NCBI GenBank assembly: GCA_964561705.1
Contig: CAZLQJ010000024.1
Location: forward strand, 1-22,678
From: HGM12587 sp964561705
GTDB lineage: Bacteria; Bacillota; Clostridia; Lachnospirales; Lachnospiraceae
Length of the DNA: 22,678 nucleotides
Direction: 5' to 3'
The notes under the pieces were generated by a model. That model searched no databases and was not told the origin of the DNA. It was given only the letters and a program-made list of their open reading frames with translations. Below are positions 9,882 through 17,348 of this stretch, one piece after another. The number at the start of each line of letters is the position of its first letter. The first letter of the stretch is position 1. The position numbers were made by a program, and so were the translations under genes.

Positions 9882-9953
9882 TTTCTGTTCCTCCCTTTCT
9901 TTTTCTTCTCCTGTGTTCTATGTTTCCATCTTCACATAAAATCACTTACTAGT

Positions 9954-9982
9954 ACAATATCACATTTTTGTCACTTTTTCAA
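9954..9982 (-). promoter_or_regulatory. Probable sigma-A promoter of the GH84-GH123 operon
   Basis: On the minus strand TTGAAA (9977-9982) and TATTGT (9954-9959) are separated by 17 bases. The match to the -10 consensus is 4 of 6. It lies about 75 bases before the GH84 start and downstream of the aroK terminator, as expected for the first promoter of the operon. No operator repeat or catabolite-control site was convincing nearby. Confidence 0.45.
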
Positions 9983-10005
9983 TTTATTCCCAGCAATAAA
10001 ATAAA

Positions 10006-10040
10006 AAAATTCAGCATTATGTACAACAACGCTGAATTTT
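10006..10040 (-). terminator. Rho-independent terminator of the nrdR-yqeG-aroK operon
   Basis: A perfect 10-bp inverted repeat (AAAATTCAGC at 10006-10015, GCTGAATTTT at 10031-10040) encloses a 15-nt loop. It begins six bases after the aroK stop. On the minus strand the stem is followed by a T-rich run (TTTTTTTATTTT), so it ends transcription from aroK and insulates the GH84 promoter. Confidence 0.85.
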
Positions 10041-10046
10041 AAACTC

Positions 10047-10550
10047 TTATATTCTGTTTTGGATCTCTTCTGCGATTTCACAAACCTCTTTTTTATCTGT
10101 CACCAATACGATCTGTGCTGTTTGTATATAAATATCTTCCCTGGCTTTCATCAAAGAATCTACCTTTTCTTCCAGATTTCCGCCCTGCAGCAATGGTCTG
10201 TCCTGATTTTTTTCTACTCTTCTGATAATCTCTTCCTTCGATGTTTTCAGATAGATCACCGTTCCGATTTCCTGCAGAAGTTTTCTATTTTCTTCTCTCA
10301 CGGGCATGCCGCCGCCGATCGAAAGAACCAGATCGCCCTTTTGATTTTTTAATTCTTTCAAAAGTCCGGTTTCCATATCGCGAAATGCCGTCTCACCATC
10401 CATTTCAAAGATCTGGTTGATTTTCCGTCCCTGTTGCTCTTCAATCCGCTGATCCGTATCGATCAGTGTACAGCCCAGTTCCTTTGCAAGATATTTGCCA
10501 ACGGTTGATTTTCCAGCTCCCATAAAGCCCATTAATACAACTCTTTTCAT
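10047..10550 (-). CDS. aroK: Shikimate kinase
   Basis: Cytoplasmic kinase that phosphorylates the 3-hydroxyl of shikimate with ATP on the route to chorismate. The 167-aa length is normal for AroK. Visible are the Walker A loop GFMGAGKST (8-16), the DTD of the shikimate site near 33, the GETAFRDME segment, the SIGGG turn and the DRPLL lid. The frame is open further upstream, but the ATG at 10550 starts the conserved MKRVVLMGFMG, and its A-T-G-A overlaps the stop of the upstream HAD gene, indicating translational coupling. It is the last gene of the nrdR operon and is followed by a strong terminator. Confidence 0.93.
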   Translation of the reverse strand: MKRVVLMGFMGAGKSTVGKYLAKELGCTLIDTDQRIEEQQGRKINQIFEMDGETAFRDMETGLLKELKNQKGDLVLSIGGGMPVREENRKLLQEIGTVIYLKTSKEEIIRRVEKNQDRPLLQGGNLEEKVDSLMKAREDIYIQTAQIVLVTDKKEVCEIAEEIQNRI

Positions 10551-11050
10551 GCTCTCTTTTGCTCCCTGAGATAAAAAAATAATACGATTTTTTCCAGATA
10601 ACGTTTCAGAACAATCTGGATTTCTTCTTTCGGATGGATCGGTTTCACCAAAACAGCATAAATGCCTGTCTTGTTTGCGCCCCAAACATCCGTAAAAAGT
10701 TGGTCTCCCACAAACAAGGTGTTTTTTTCTTCTGTTCCCATCAATTCCATGGCTTTGCGATAACCTTTGGGATTTGGTTTTCCGCCCTTACTGATGGTAT
10801 GAACCTTTATCTCCTGATTAAACATAGCTACCCGCGGTTCTTTATTATTTGAAAGAAGGCAGGCATCCATTCCCAGTTCCCTTAAATGTGCAAACAGCTT
10901 TTTGGCTCTTTCATCTGCCGGTGCGCCATGAGGAACCAATGTATTATCAATATCAAAGATCACACCCTTGTAACCTTTTTTTGCAAAACTGTCAAAATCG
11001 ATCCCATAGGTTGAATCTACATATTCTTTTGGGTAAAATGTACGAAACAT
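10547..11050 (-). CDS. yqeG: YqeG-family HAD-superfamily (subfamily IIIA) phosphatase
   Basis: A 167-aa cytoplasmic HAD phosphatase of the YqeG family, whose physiological substrate is not firmly established. Motif I is FDIDNT with nucleophile D33 and acid/base D35. The SNN of motif II, the KPNP lysine of motif III and GDQLFTDVWG of motif IV follow in order. The ATG follows AGGA by seven bases and lies nine bases after nrdR. The stop overlaps the aroK start in ATGA. YqeG genes commonly sit near ribosome-assembly or shikimate genes in Firmicutes, so the location supports the call but does not define the reaction. Confidence 0.88.
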   Translation of the reverse strand: MFRTFYPKEYVDSTYGIDFDSFAKKGYKGVIFDIDNTLVPHGAPADERAKKLFAHLRELGMDACLLSNNKEPRVAMFNQEIKVHTISKGGKPNPKGYRKAMELMGTEEKNTLFVGDQLFTDVWGANKTGIYAVLVKPIHPKEEIQIVLKRYLEKIVLFFYLREQKRA

Positions 11051-11059
11051 AAATTATTC

Positions 11060-11509
11060 CTATTCTAAAATCTTTTTTAATTCATCCATAAATGTATTCA
11101 CATCTTTAAATTCCCGATATACGGAAGCGAAACGCACATAGGCTACAGAATCAAGATCCTTTAACCGTTTCATGATCATCTCACCGATCATCTTGCTTGG
11201 AATTTCTCGCTCTTCACGATTAAAAATCTCCAATTCAACCTTATCTACCAGCTCATTAATATCCTTTGCGGAAATCGGCCGTTTATGGCAGGCACGAAGT
11301 ACCCCCGCTTCCACCTTTGCACGATCATAGGCTTCCCGATTATTATCCTTTTTGATTACGATCAAAGGAATGGTTTCTACCTTTTCATAGGTTGTAAAAC
11401 GTTTTCCACACTCATCACACAGCCTGCGTCTTCTGATCGAACTGTTGTCATCTGCCGGTCTTGAATCGATCACTCTGGTATTTTCCTGATTACAAAATGG
11501 ACATTTCAT
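11060..11509 (-). CDS. nrdR: Transcriptional repressor NrdR
   Basis: Nucleotide-responsive repressor of ribonucleotide reductase genes. The 149-aa protein has the expected layout: a zinc ribbon with C3, C6, C31 and C34 (MKCPFC and LCDEC) carrying the basic RRRR that contacts DNA, then an ATP-cone from about residue 46 (PLIVIKKDN) to 136. The ATG follows GGGGGA. It is the first gene of the nrdR-yqeG-aroK operon and has its own sigma-A promoter. No NrdR-box pair was found upstream, so autoregulation is not supported here. The ribonucleotide reductase targets lie outside the window. Confidence 0.95.
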   Translation of the reverse strand: MKCPFCNQENTRVIDSRPADDNSSIRRRRLCDECGKRFTTYEKVETIPLIVIKKDNNREAYDRAKVEAGVLRACHKRPISAKDINELVDKVELEIFNREEREIPSKMIGEMIMKRLKDLDSVAYVRFASVYREFKDVNTFMDELKKILE

Positions 11510-11550
11510 ATCTATTATCCCCCACTCATGGTTTCTATGACATTTTTCTC

Positions 11551-11580
11551 AGTATATTACAAGATTTTCCTTTATGTCAA
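11551..11580 (-). promoter_or_regulatory. Sigma-A promoter of nrdR-yqeG-aroK
   Basis: On the minus strand a perfect TTGACA (11575-11580) is followed after 18 bases by TATACT (11551-11556). The predicted start of transcription lies about 35 bases before the nrdR ATG, leaving a short leader with the ribosome site. This is one of the best promoter matches in the window. Confidence 0.7.
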
Positions 11581-11637
11581 CTATAAACCCAGGGCAAACC
11601 TTCTTCTCCTGCATATACTAAATCAGGAGGGAATGCC

Positions 11638-11868
11638 ATGAGACTCTGCGAATTAAAAGAAAAAGATGTCGTCAACGTCTGCTGCGGTAAAAAGATCGGC
11701 TGTGTGGTTGATATCGAATTTGATAAAAAAAATTGCCATGTCACCGCCTTAATCGTTTCATCCGGTATTCATTTTTTTAATCTTTTCTGTAATGATGAAG
11801 TTGTGATTCCCTGGTGTCACATCAGACAGATTGGACCGGATGTGATTTTGGTAGAACTGCCCGGTTAG
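11638..11868 (+). CDS. YlmC/YmxH-family PRC-barrel protein
   Basis: A 76-aa small cytoplasmic protein with the single PRC-barrel-like fold of the YlmC/YmxH family, annotated in many spore formers as sporulation-associated, though its role is not well defined. Visible are the opening MRLCELKEKDVVNV, the GKKIGCVVDIEFD strand pair and the IPWCHIRQIGPDVILVE end. Four cysteines (4, 15, 16, 22) cluster near the N-terminus and more follow at about 33, 51 and 60. AGGAGG sits six bases before the ATG. The TAG overlaps the stop of the converging antiporter gene. The family is usually found in endospore-forming Firmicutes, consistent with the inferred lineage. Confidence 0.85.
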   Translation: MRLCELKEKDVVNVCCGKKIGCVVDIEFDKKNCHVTALIVSSGIHFFNLFCNDEVVIPWCHIRQIGPDVILVELPG

Positions 11869-11879
11869 CGGCGGGCAGT
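11856..11879. terminator. Stem-loop spanning the two overlapping convergent stop codons
   Basis: ACTGCCCG (11856-11863) and CGGGCAGT (11872-11879) form an 8-bp stem with an 8-nt loop. The loop holds TTAG, which is TAG for the plus-strand gene and TAA for the minus-strand gene. There is no long T run directly after the stem on either strand, so it is a candidate bidirectional terminator or 3'-end stabiliser rather than a classical one. Confidence 0.5.
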
Positions 11880-13376
11880 CTCTTCTCCGACAGTCTTTTT
11901 TAACACTAATAATGTTACGATCATCAAGAAAATACCTACCGGAAGTGCGATCCATGCTGTTTTCACAAAACCTGCGATGATGTACGTGATAAAGGATACC
12001 ACCGCAACAGTGATCGCATACGGCAGCTGGGTATTTACATGATTGATATGATTACTTCTTGCGCCGGCGCTTGCCATAATGGTTGTATCAGAGATCGGTG
12101 AACAGTGATCTCCGCAGACAGCACCTGCCATACATGCAGAAATGGCAATGATCATCATGGTATCATTTCCCGCAAATGCATCTACAACGATGGGAATTAA
12201 AATCCCAAAAGTTCCCCAGGAAGTTCCACTGGCAAATGCAAGAAGACATCCAACCAGGAAAATGATCGCCGGCAGAAAATTCATCAAACCTTTCGCATAA
12301 ACCTTGATAAATGCAGCGACGAATTCTGCAGCCCCAAGGCTGTCTGTCATTGCTTTTAAAGTCCATGCCATCGTCAGAATCAGAATTGCCGGCACCATTG
12401 CCTTAAATCCTTCCGAAAGACTGTTCATACATTCTTTAAAGGAAAGAACCCTTCTTGCGATCAATAAAACGATCGTGATGATCAGACCAAAAAAGCTTCC
12501 ATAAGAAAGTCCGATGGACGCATCACAATCAGAAAATGCCGTTACAAAATCTACCCCTTCAAAAAATCCTCCGGTGTAAAGCATGCCGATCACGCAGCAT
12601 ACGATCAGGGAAGCTACAGGAATCACCAGATCCATAACACTTCCTTTTGGATTTCCTTCTACCTCATCTTCGAAATTGTCTGTGACACCGGCAGGTGTAG
12701 AATGAAGATCCCCTTTCAGGGCATTGGCTTCGTGACGTTTCATTGGTCCATATTCAAATTTCATTATAGTCAGTGTAAGCATCATTACAATGGTAAGCAA
12801 TGCATAAAAGTTATATGGAATTGCTCTGATAAAAATTGAAAAGCCATCTGCACCATCTACAAATCCGGTAACTGCTGCCGCCCATGATGATATCGGAGCA
12901 ATGATACATACCGGAGCTGCAGTCGCATCGATCAAATATGCAAGCTTCGCTCTGGATATTTGGTGTTTATCCGTGACCGGACGCATCACACTTCCTACAG
13001 TGAGGCAGTTAAAGTAATCATCCACAAAGATCATGCAGCCCAACAATATCGTTGCAAGCTGTGCACCCACACGGGTTTTGATATGATTGGCTGCCCATCG
13101 TCCAAAAGCAGCAGATCCGCCAGCTTTGTTCATCATGCTGACCATTGCACCTAAAATCACAAGGAAGATTAAAATTCCCACATTATATTTGTCCGATAAA
13201 ACACTGACAAAGCCTTCCTGAAAAATATGATTGATCGTTCCTTCAAAGCTAAATCCCGAAAAAAACATCCCGCCTACTAAAATTCCCACAAACAGAGAAC
13301 TGTAAACCTCTTTCGTGATCAATGCAAGTACAATTGCTACCAAAGGCGGAATCAAAGCCCAAAATGTTGCATACAT
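11865..13376 (-). CDS. NhaC-family Na+/H+ antiporter
   Basis: Cytoplasmic-membrane secondary transporter of 503 aa, the usual size for the family. The call rests on repeated hydrophobic spans, roughly eleven or twelve, and family signatures: IFVDDYFNCLTVGSVMRP with D119 and D120 in a membrane span, APISSWAAAV, GTSWGTFGILIPI and GDHCSPISDTTIMAS. These are typical of NhaC proteins, which exchange sodium for protons; relatives exchange malate/lactate or other solutes, so the substrate is inferred. The ATG follows AGAGAGGA. It lies 24 bases after the MATE gene and is probably cotranscribed with it, suggesting a shared ion or exporter context. Its stop overlaps that of the opposing PRC-barrel gene. 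Confidence 0.9.
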   Translation of the reverse strand: MYATFWALIPPLVAIVLALITKEVYSSLFVGILVGGMFFSGFSFEGTINHIFQEGFVSVLSDKYNVGILIFLVILGAMVSMMNKAGGSAAFGRWAANHIKTRVGAQLATILLGCMIFVDDYFNCLTVGSVMRPVTDKHQISRAKLAYLIDATAAPVCIIAPISSWAAAVTGFVDGADGFSIFIRAIPYNFYALLTIVMMLTLTIMKFEYGPMKRHEANALKGDLHSTPAGVTDNFEDEVEGNPKGSVMDLVIPVASLIVCCVIGMLYTGGFFEGVDFVTAFSDCDASIGLSYGSFFGLIITIVLLIARRVLSFKECMNSLSEGFKAMVPAILILTMAWTLKAMTDSLGAAEFVAAFIKVYAKGLMNFLPAIIFLVGCLLAFASGTSWGTFGILIPIVVDAFAGNDTMMIIAISACMAGAVCGDHCSPISDTTIMASAGARSNHINHVNTQLPYAITVAVVSFITYIIAGFVKTAWIALPVGIFLMIVTLLVLKKTVGEETARR

Positions 13377-13400
13377 TATTTTATCCTCTCTTTCTGCCGC

Positions 13401-14744
13401 CTAAGCTGTGCGGCCCTGCAGCCAATTGCTGCGTTTCAAAAAACATAAAAGCAATACAGTACTAACGGCCCATGTCACCGGATATGCCGTAAATACAACG
13501 TTGATATCATGGAACACTCTGACCAATCCCTCAATGTATAGGATTCTCAAAATGCACCATGCACCTAAAGTTACCCCCATGGGAACCATGGTCTGTCCGG
13601 AACCACGCAGAGCTCCTGCACATACATGCGTCGCAGCAAGCAGGAAATAGAACAAGGATTCCACCCTTGCCTGTCTGACTCCATAGACAATTACTTCTGC
13701 ATCCTTACTGAACAGTCCTACCAGTGCAGGTGCTGTCAAAAATACAAAAACGCCAAAGATTTCTGCCATAATCAAAGCAATTCCCATTCCCTGGCGGATT
13801 CCGGTCTTAATTCGTTCCGGGTGATTTGCTCCCATATTCTGCCCTACAAAAGTTGTCAATGCAAGAGACATACTCATGATCGGCAAAAATACAAATCCTT
13901 CTATTTTTGCATAACTGCCACAACCACCCATGGCCAGATCACCGAATTTATTGATATTTGACTGTACGACCAGATTCGCAATGGCATTGACACTGTTTTG
14001 CACACCACTTGGGAGTCCCAGGTAAAATATATCTTTTAAAATTCCAGGCGCAACCCGGAGTTTGGAAATTTTAATCTGAATGACAAACTTACCGCTCATC
14101 AGATGCAGCATTCCCAAAACCGCACTCAGACACTGTCCAATGGTCGTTGCAAGTGCCGCGCCTGCAACACCCATACGAAATACGCCTACAAACAAAAGGT
14201 CCAATATGACATTGGTCACAGAGGAAATGATCAGATAGATCAAAGGATGTCTGCTGTCACCCAAGGCATTAAAAATCCCGTTGGTCGTATTATAAAGCAC
14301 CATTCCCAAAAGGCCCATACAGTAAATCCGAAAATAGATTACAGAATTTGGCATCACATTTTCCGGCGTATCGATCCAACGTAAGATCGTCGGGGTAAAT
14401 ACTACACCAACAATGGTCAAAAGAACCCCTGCTCCCAGCGCAAATACCACGGTTGTATGTACGGCATCATCCACGCCCTTTTTATTTTTTGCTCCAAAAT
14501 AGCGGGAAATAATTACACTGGCACCTACAAATACACCCTGAAAAAAGCCAATGAGCAGATGCTGCAGACTTCCAGAAGAACTAACAGCTGCCAACGCCTC
14601 GTTCCCGCAAAAATTTCCTACAACCAGAGAATCTACCGCATTATATAGCTGTTGAAATAAATTCCCCAAAAATAACGGAAAGGCAAATCGGATCAGAATC
14701 TTCCAGACGCACCCTTCCGTCATTAACATTTTTTCTTCCTTCAC
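13401..14744 (-). CDS. MATE-family multidrug/toxin exporter
   Basis: Membrane transporter of 447 aa, the normal MATE length, with about twelve hydrophobic spans in two homologous halves. The N-terminal FPLFLGNLFQQLYNAVDSLVVGNF and ALAAVSSSG segments are typical, and the second half repeats the pattern (LGLPSGVQNSVNAIANLVVQ). MATE proteins expel cationic drugs or metabolites using sodium or proton gradients; the substrate cannot be read here. A GTG start at 14744 preceded by AGGAGAG is used; an ATG at 14729 preceded by AAGGAAG is an alternative that would shorten it by five residues. It is the first gene of an operon with the NhaC-type antiporter and has an extended -10 promoter upstream. Confidence 0.9.
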   Translation of the reverse strand: MKEEKMLMTEGCVWKILIRFAFPLFLGNLFQQLYNAVDSLVVGNFCGNEALAAVSSSGSLQHLLIGFFQGVFVGASVIISRYFGAKNKKGVDDAVHTTVVFALGAGVLLTIVGVVFTPTILRWIDTPENVMPNSVIYFRIYCMGLLGMVLYNTTNGIFNALGDSRHPLIYLIISSVTNVILDLLFVGVFRMGVAGAALATTIGQCLSAVLGMLHLMSGKFVIQIKISKLRVAPGILKDIFYLGLPSGVQNSVNAIANLVVQSNINKFGDLAMGGCGSYAKIEGFVFLPIMSMSLALTTFVGQNMGANHPERIKTGIRQGMGIALIMAEIFGVFVFLTAPALVGLFSKDAEVIVYGVRQARVESLFYFLLAATHVCAGALRGSGQTMVPMGVTLGAWCILRILYIEGLVRVFHDINVVFTAYPVTWAVSTVLLLCFLKRSNWLQGRTA

Positions 14745-14784
14745 AATCTCTTTCTCTCCTAATATTTTTCATTCAAACCTAATT

Positions 14785-14793
14785 ATTATAGCA
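14785..14793 (-). promoter_or_regulatory. Extended -10 promoter of the MATE-NhaC operon
   Basis: The minus strand reads TGCTATAAT, a perfect -10 with the TG extension. No good -35 lies 16-18 bases upstream (CTATAC at the right place), which fits an extended -10 promoter. It is about 40 bases before the GTG. Confidence 0.55.
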
Positions 14794-14823
14794 CAGTTTT
14801 TTCAAATGTATAGCATAAAAGCA

Positions 14824-14852
14824 TTGCAGGGAAAAAAAATCTGACGTACAAT
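14824..14852 (+). promoter_or_regulatory. Sigma-A promoter of ridA
   Basis: TTGCAG (14824-14829) and TACAAT (14847-14852) are spaced by exactly 17 bases. Transcription would start about 25 bases before the ribosome-binding ATG. The promoter is back to back with the MATE promoter. Confidence 0.6.
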
Positions 14853-14882
14853 GTAGAAAATAATTTGATGGAGGATAAAAAA

Positions 14883-15251
14883 ATGAATACGATCGCAACC
14901 AAAAACGCACCGGGCGCAATCGGACCTTACTCACAGGCCTATGAAGTCAATGGTGTCATCTATACTTCAGGGCAGATTCCTGTAAATCCGGCAACCGGCG
15001 AAATCATGGAAGGCATTGCAGCCCAGACGGAACAGAGCTGTAAAAATATTGGTGCCATCTTGGAGGCAGCAGGCAGCGGATTTGATAAAGTATTCAAAAC
15101 CACCTGTTTTCTTGCTGAAATTGCAGATTTTACAGCATTTAACGAAGTTTATGCAAAATATTTCACCTCTAAACCAGCCAGAAGCTGCGTTGCCGTCAAA
15201 GATCTTCCAAAAGGAGTTCTCTGCGAGATTGAAGCCATTGCATTAAAATAA
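14883..15251 (+). CDS. ridA: RidA-family reactive enamine/imine deaminase
   Basis: Cytoplasmic trimeric YjgF/YER057c/UK114-family enzyme of 122 aa that hydrolyses 2-aminoacrylate and related enamines released by PLP enzymes, protecting other PLP enzymes from damage. Visible are NAPGAIGPYSQA, IYTSGQIPVNP, the ACT-like core and PARSCVAVKDLPKG, whose arginine is the conserved imine-binding residue, followed by IEAIA. The frame begins earlier with TTG and ATG codons (14865, 14868), but the ATG at 14883 has GGAGG eight bases upstream and starts the conserved protein. It is a single-gene unit with its own promoter and a strong terminator. Confidence 0.95.
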   Translation: MNTIATKNAPGAIGPYSQAYEVNGVIYTSGQIPVNPATGEIMEGIAAQTEQSCKNIGAILEAAGSGFDKVFKTTCFLAEIADFTAFNEVYAKYFTSKPARSCVAVKDLPKGVLCEIEAIALK

Positions 15252-15257
15252 TGAAAT

Positions 15258-15299
15258 GCACAAAAAAACGGCCGGGATTTCCCGGCCGTTTTTTTGTGC
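15258..15299. terminator. Bidirectional rho-independent terminator (19-bp perfect inverted repeat)
   Basis: GCACAAAAAAACGGCCGGG (15258-15276) and its exact reverse complement (15281-15299) flank a 4-nt loop, ATTT. The GC-rich core is followed by seven T on both strands. It sits between the ridA stop and the stop of the converging flavodiiron gene and can end both. Confidence 0.95.
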
Positions 15300-15300
15300 T

Positions 15301-17091
15301 TTATGAAATAGGTTCAAAATCTGCTGCTCCGTGTTTACACAACGGGCAAACAATATCTTCCGGTAAAGTTTCTCCCTCATATACCCAGCCGCATACCTTG
15401 CATACAAAGCCTTTTTTGCCTTCTGTTTCCGGCTTTGGCTTTACATTGTTCTGGTAGTAGGTGTAAGTCATGGTTTCATTCTTTGAAAGCACACGTGCTT
15501 CTGTAACTGAACAAATAAACATGCCATGGGTATCAAGATCTACATAATCGTCCACCTTCAATGACATAAAGGAATTAATGTATCTAGGCAGGAATGCCAG
15601 TCCATTATCTGATTTCAGCACTTCCATCCCCTCAAATTTATTCACAGAACGTCCGCTCTGGAAACCAAATTTCTGAAAAATCTCAAAGGTTGCTGTAGTA
15701 TCCAGACAGTTCACGTTCATCATACCGGTCTGTTTGATCACATGATGAGAATAATTCTGCTTATTGATCGTGACGGCAATTCTGTTTGGTGTATTGGTCA
15801 CCTGAGATACTGTATTTACGATCAAACCATTGTCTTTTTTTCCGTCATTGGATGTAACTACATATAAACCATATCCAATATTAAATAATGCTGTCAGGTC
15901 ATTTTTGTTTGCCGTATGCTCCTGCTGCTGCAGATAATCCATGCAAAGTTCCTCAGCCATTGCCTCAATCTGTGCCTTGCTGTCATCACTTAATGCGGAA
16001 AGGATTTTTACGGTTGTATCTGTAAATGTAATATTTTTGCTTCCTTCAAACATTTTTCTCATTACTTTTGCAGCAAGCGGTGCCCAAGAACCGTTTTCCA
16101 TCAAACCGACAATGCGTTTCTGATAATTTCTCTCTGTCAGATGGTGGATAAACTCTTTCATGAATGGGAAAACATCGGCATTATAAGTGGTTGTTGCCAG
16201 AACCAGTTTTCCATAACGGAAAGCATCTTCCACTGCTTCTGCCATATCACAGCGAGCCAGGTCGTTTACAACCACCTTTGGACAGCCTTTTTCTTTTAAT
16301 TTCTGTGCCAAAAGTTCTACGGCTGCCTTGGTATTTCCATAAACAGAAGTATAAGCGATCATGATTCCTTCGCTTTCCACCTCATAGGATGACCAAATAT
16401 CATAAAGATTGAGATAATAGCCCAGATTTTCTGTTAAAATTGGTCCATGCAGCGGACAGATTTTCTGAATATCCAGTCCTGCAGCTTTTTTCAGCAGTGC
16501 CTGAACCTGTGCTCCATATTTTCCAACAATACCAATATAGTAACGGCGCGCTTCACATGCCCAGTCTTCTTCCACATCCAATGCACCAAATTTTCCAAAA
16601 CCGTCAGCAGAAAACAGTACCTTGTCATAGGAATCATAGGTAACGATTACTTCCGGCCAGTGTACCATCGGTGCAGATACAAATGTCAGCACATGCTTTC
16701 CAAGATTTAAGGTATCCCCTTCTGCTACTACAACTCTTCTGTCTGCAAAATCTGTACCAAAGAAGTTGTTCATCATGACAAAAGCCTTGGCAGAGGAAAC
16801 AATCGTCGCTTCCGGATACACCTTCATAAAATTATGGATATTTGCAGAATGATCCGGCTCCATATGCTGAACTACCAGATAATCCGGTTTTCGATCTCCC
16901 AGTATCTGCTGAATATTATCCAGCCACTGATGTGCGAAATTTTTATCTACCGTATCCATGATGGCAATCTTTTCGTCCATGATCGCATAGGAATTGTATG
17001 CCATGCCATTCGGCACCACGTACTGTCCCTCAAAAAGATCTACCTCGTGATCATTTACACCAAGATACTTAATGTCGTTTGTGATTGTCAT
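15301..17091 (-). CDS. Multidomain flavodiiron protein (diiron beta-lactamase-like, flavodoxin, flavin reductase, rubredoxin)
   Basis: Cytoplasmic oxygen and/or NO reductase of 596 aa. The N-terminal metallo-beta-lactamase-like domain (1-240) has the diiron ligand pattern H76-x-E78-x-D80, with H144, D163 and H215. A flavodoxin domain (about 243-390, TSVYGNT at 248-254) binds FMN. A flavin-reductase split barrel (about 396-540) and a short rubredoxin (562-596; C564, C567, C582, C585) follow. The chain could thus carry electrons from NAD(P)H or flavin to the diiron site within one polypeptide; that route is inference. The frame is open upstream, but the ATG at 17091 has AAGGAGG nine bases before it and starts the conserved region. 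It converges on ridA and diverges from an Fe-S aldo/keto reductase. Such proteins defend anaerobes against O2 and NO. Confidence 0.93.
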   Translation of the reverse strand: MTITNDIKYLGVNDHEVDLFEGQYVVPNGMAYNSYAIMDEKIAIMDTVDKNFAHQWLDNIQQILGDRKPDYLVVQHMEPDHSANIHNFMKVYPEATIVSSAKAFVMMNNFFGTDFADRRVVVAEGDTLNLGKHVLTFVSAPMVHWPEVIVTYDSYDKVLFSADGFGKFGALDVEEDWACEARRYYIGIVGKYGAQVQALLKKAAGLDIQKICPLHGPILTENLGYYLNLYDIWSSYEVESEGIMIAYTSVYGNTKAAVELLAQKLKEKGCPKVVVNDLARCDMAEAVEDAFRYGKLVLATTTYNADVFPFMKEFIHHLTERNYQKRIVGLMENGSWAPLAAKVMRKMFEGSKNITFTDTTVKILSALSDDSKAQIEAMAEELCMDYLQQQEHTANKNDLTALFNIGYGLYVVTSNDGKKDNGLIVNTVSQVTNTPNRIAVTINKQNYSHHVIKQTGMMNVNCLDTTATFEIFQKFGFQSGRSVNKFEGMEVLKSDNGLAFLPRYINSFMSLKVDDYVDLDTHGMFICSVTEARVLSKNETMTYTYYQNNVKPKPETEGKKGFVCKVCGWVYEGETLPEDIVCPLCKHGAADFEPIS

Positions 17092-17137
17092 ACTTGTGTT
17101 CCTCCTTAATGTCCTGTTTTTATTATTCATGTTTTTT

Positions 17138-17146
17138 ATTATAACA
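17138..17146 (-). promoter_or_regulatory. Extended -10 promoter of the flavodiiron gene
   Basis: The minus strand reads TGTTATAAT, a perfect -10 with TG extension and no good -35 (AACAAT at the right distance). It lies about 46 bases before the ATG. The whole 17092-17348 gap is AT-rich and holds only this promoter and the divergent one. Confidence 0.55.
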
Positions 17147-17273
17147 TACCTTTTGGCAAAATTGTTATTTTTTTCACAAATTTGAAGAATTTTTTCCATT
17201 TCTTTTCCAAAATACTTTTTTCTCATTGAAACTATGAATTTTTACGTCATTATCTGCACATTCCGAATGCGCC

Positions 17274-17302
17274 TTGAACATCTCTTTGTTTTATTTTATA
17301 AT
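17274..17302 (+). promoter_or_regulatory. Sigma-A promoter of the Fe-S aldo/keto reductase gene
   Basis: TTGAAC (17274-17279) and a perfect TATAAT (17297-17302) are separated by 17 bases. It is about 45 bases before the ATG at 17349. Confidence 0.7.
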
Positions 17303-17348
17303 TTTAGCATATATCTACAGGGATTTTATATTAGGAGAATTTTAGGAA

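Noticed and set aside
10551..10685. 45-residue N-terminal extension of shikimate kinase
   Set aside because: It is the overlapping end of the HAD gene in another frame; the ATG at 10550 begins the conserved kinase and forms an ATGA coupling.
11620..11632. CATATACTA resembling a sporulation sigma-E/G -10 (or TATACT as sigma-A -10) before the PRC-barrel gene
   Set aside because: It lies directly against the ribosome-binding site, so transcription would start within it, and no matching -35 stands at the right distance.
17092..17226. 45-residue N-terminal extension of the flavodiiron protein
   Set aside because: It is translated promoter DNA including TGTTATAAT; the ATG at 17091 has AAGGAGG before it.
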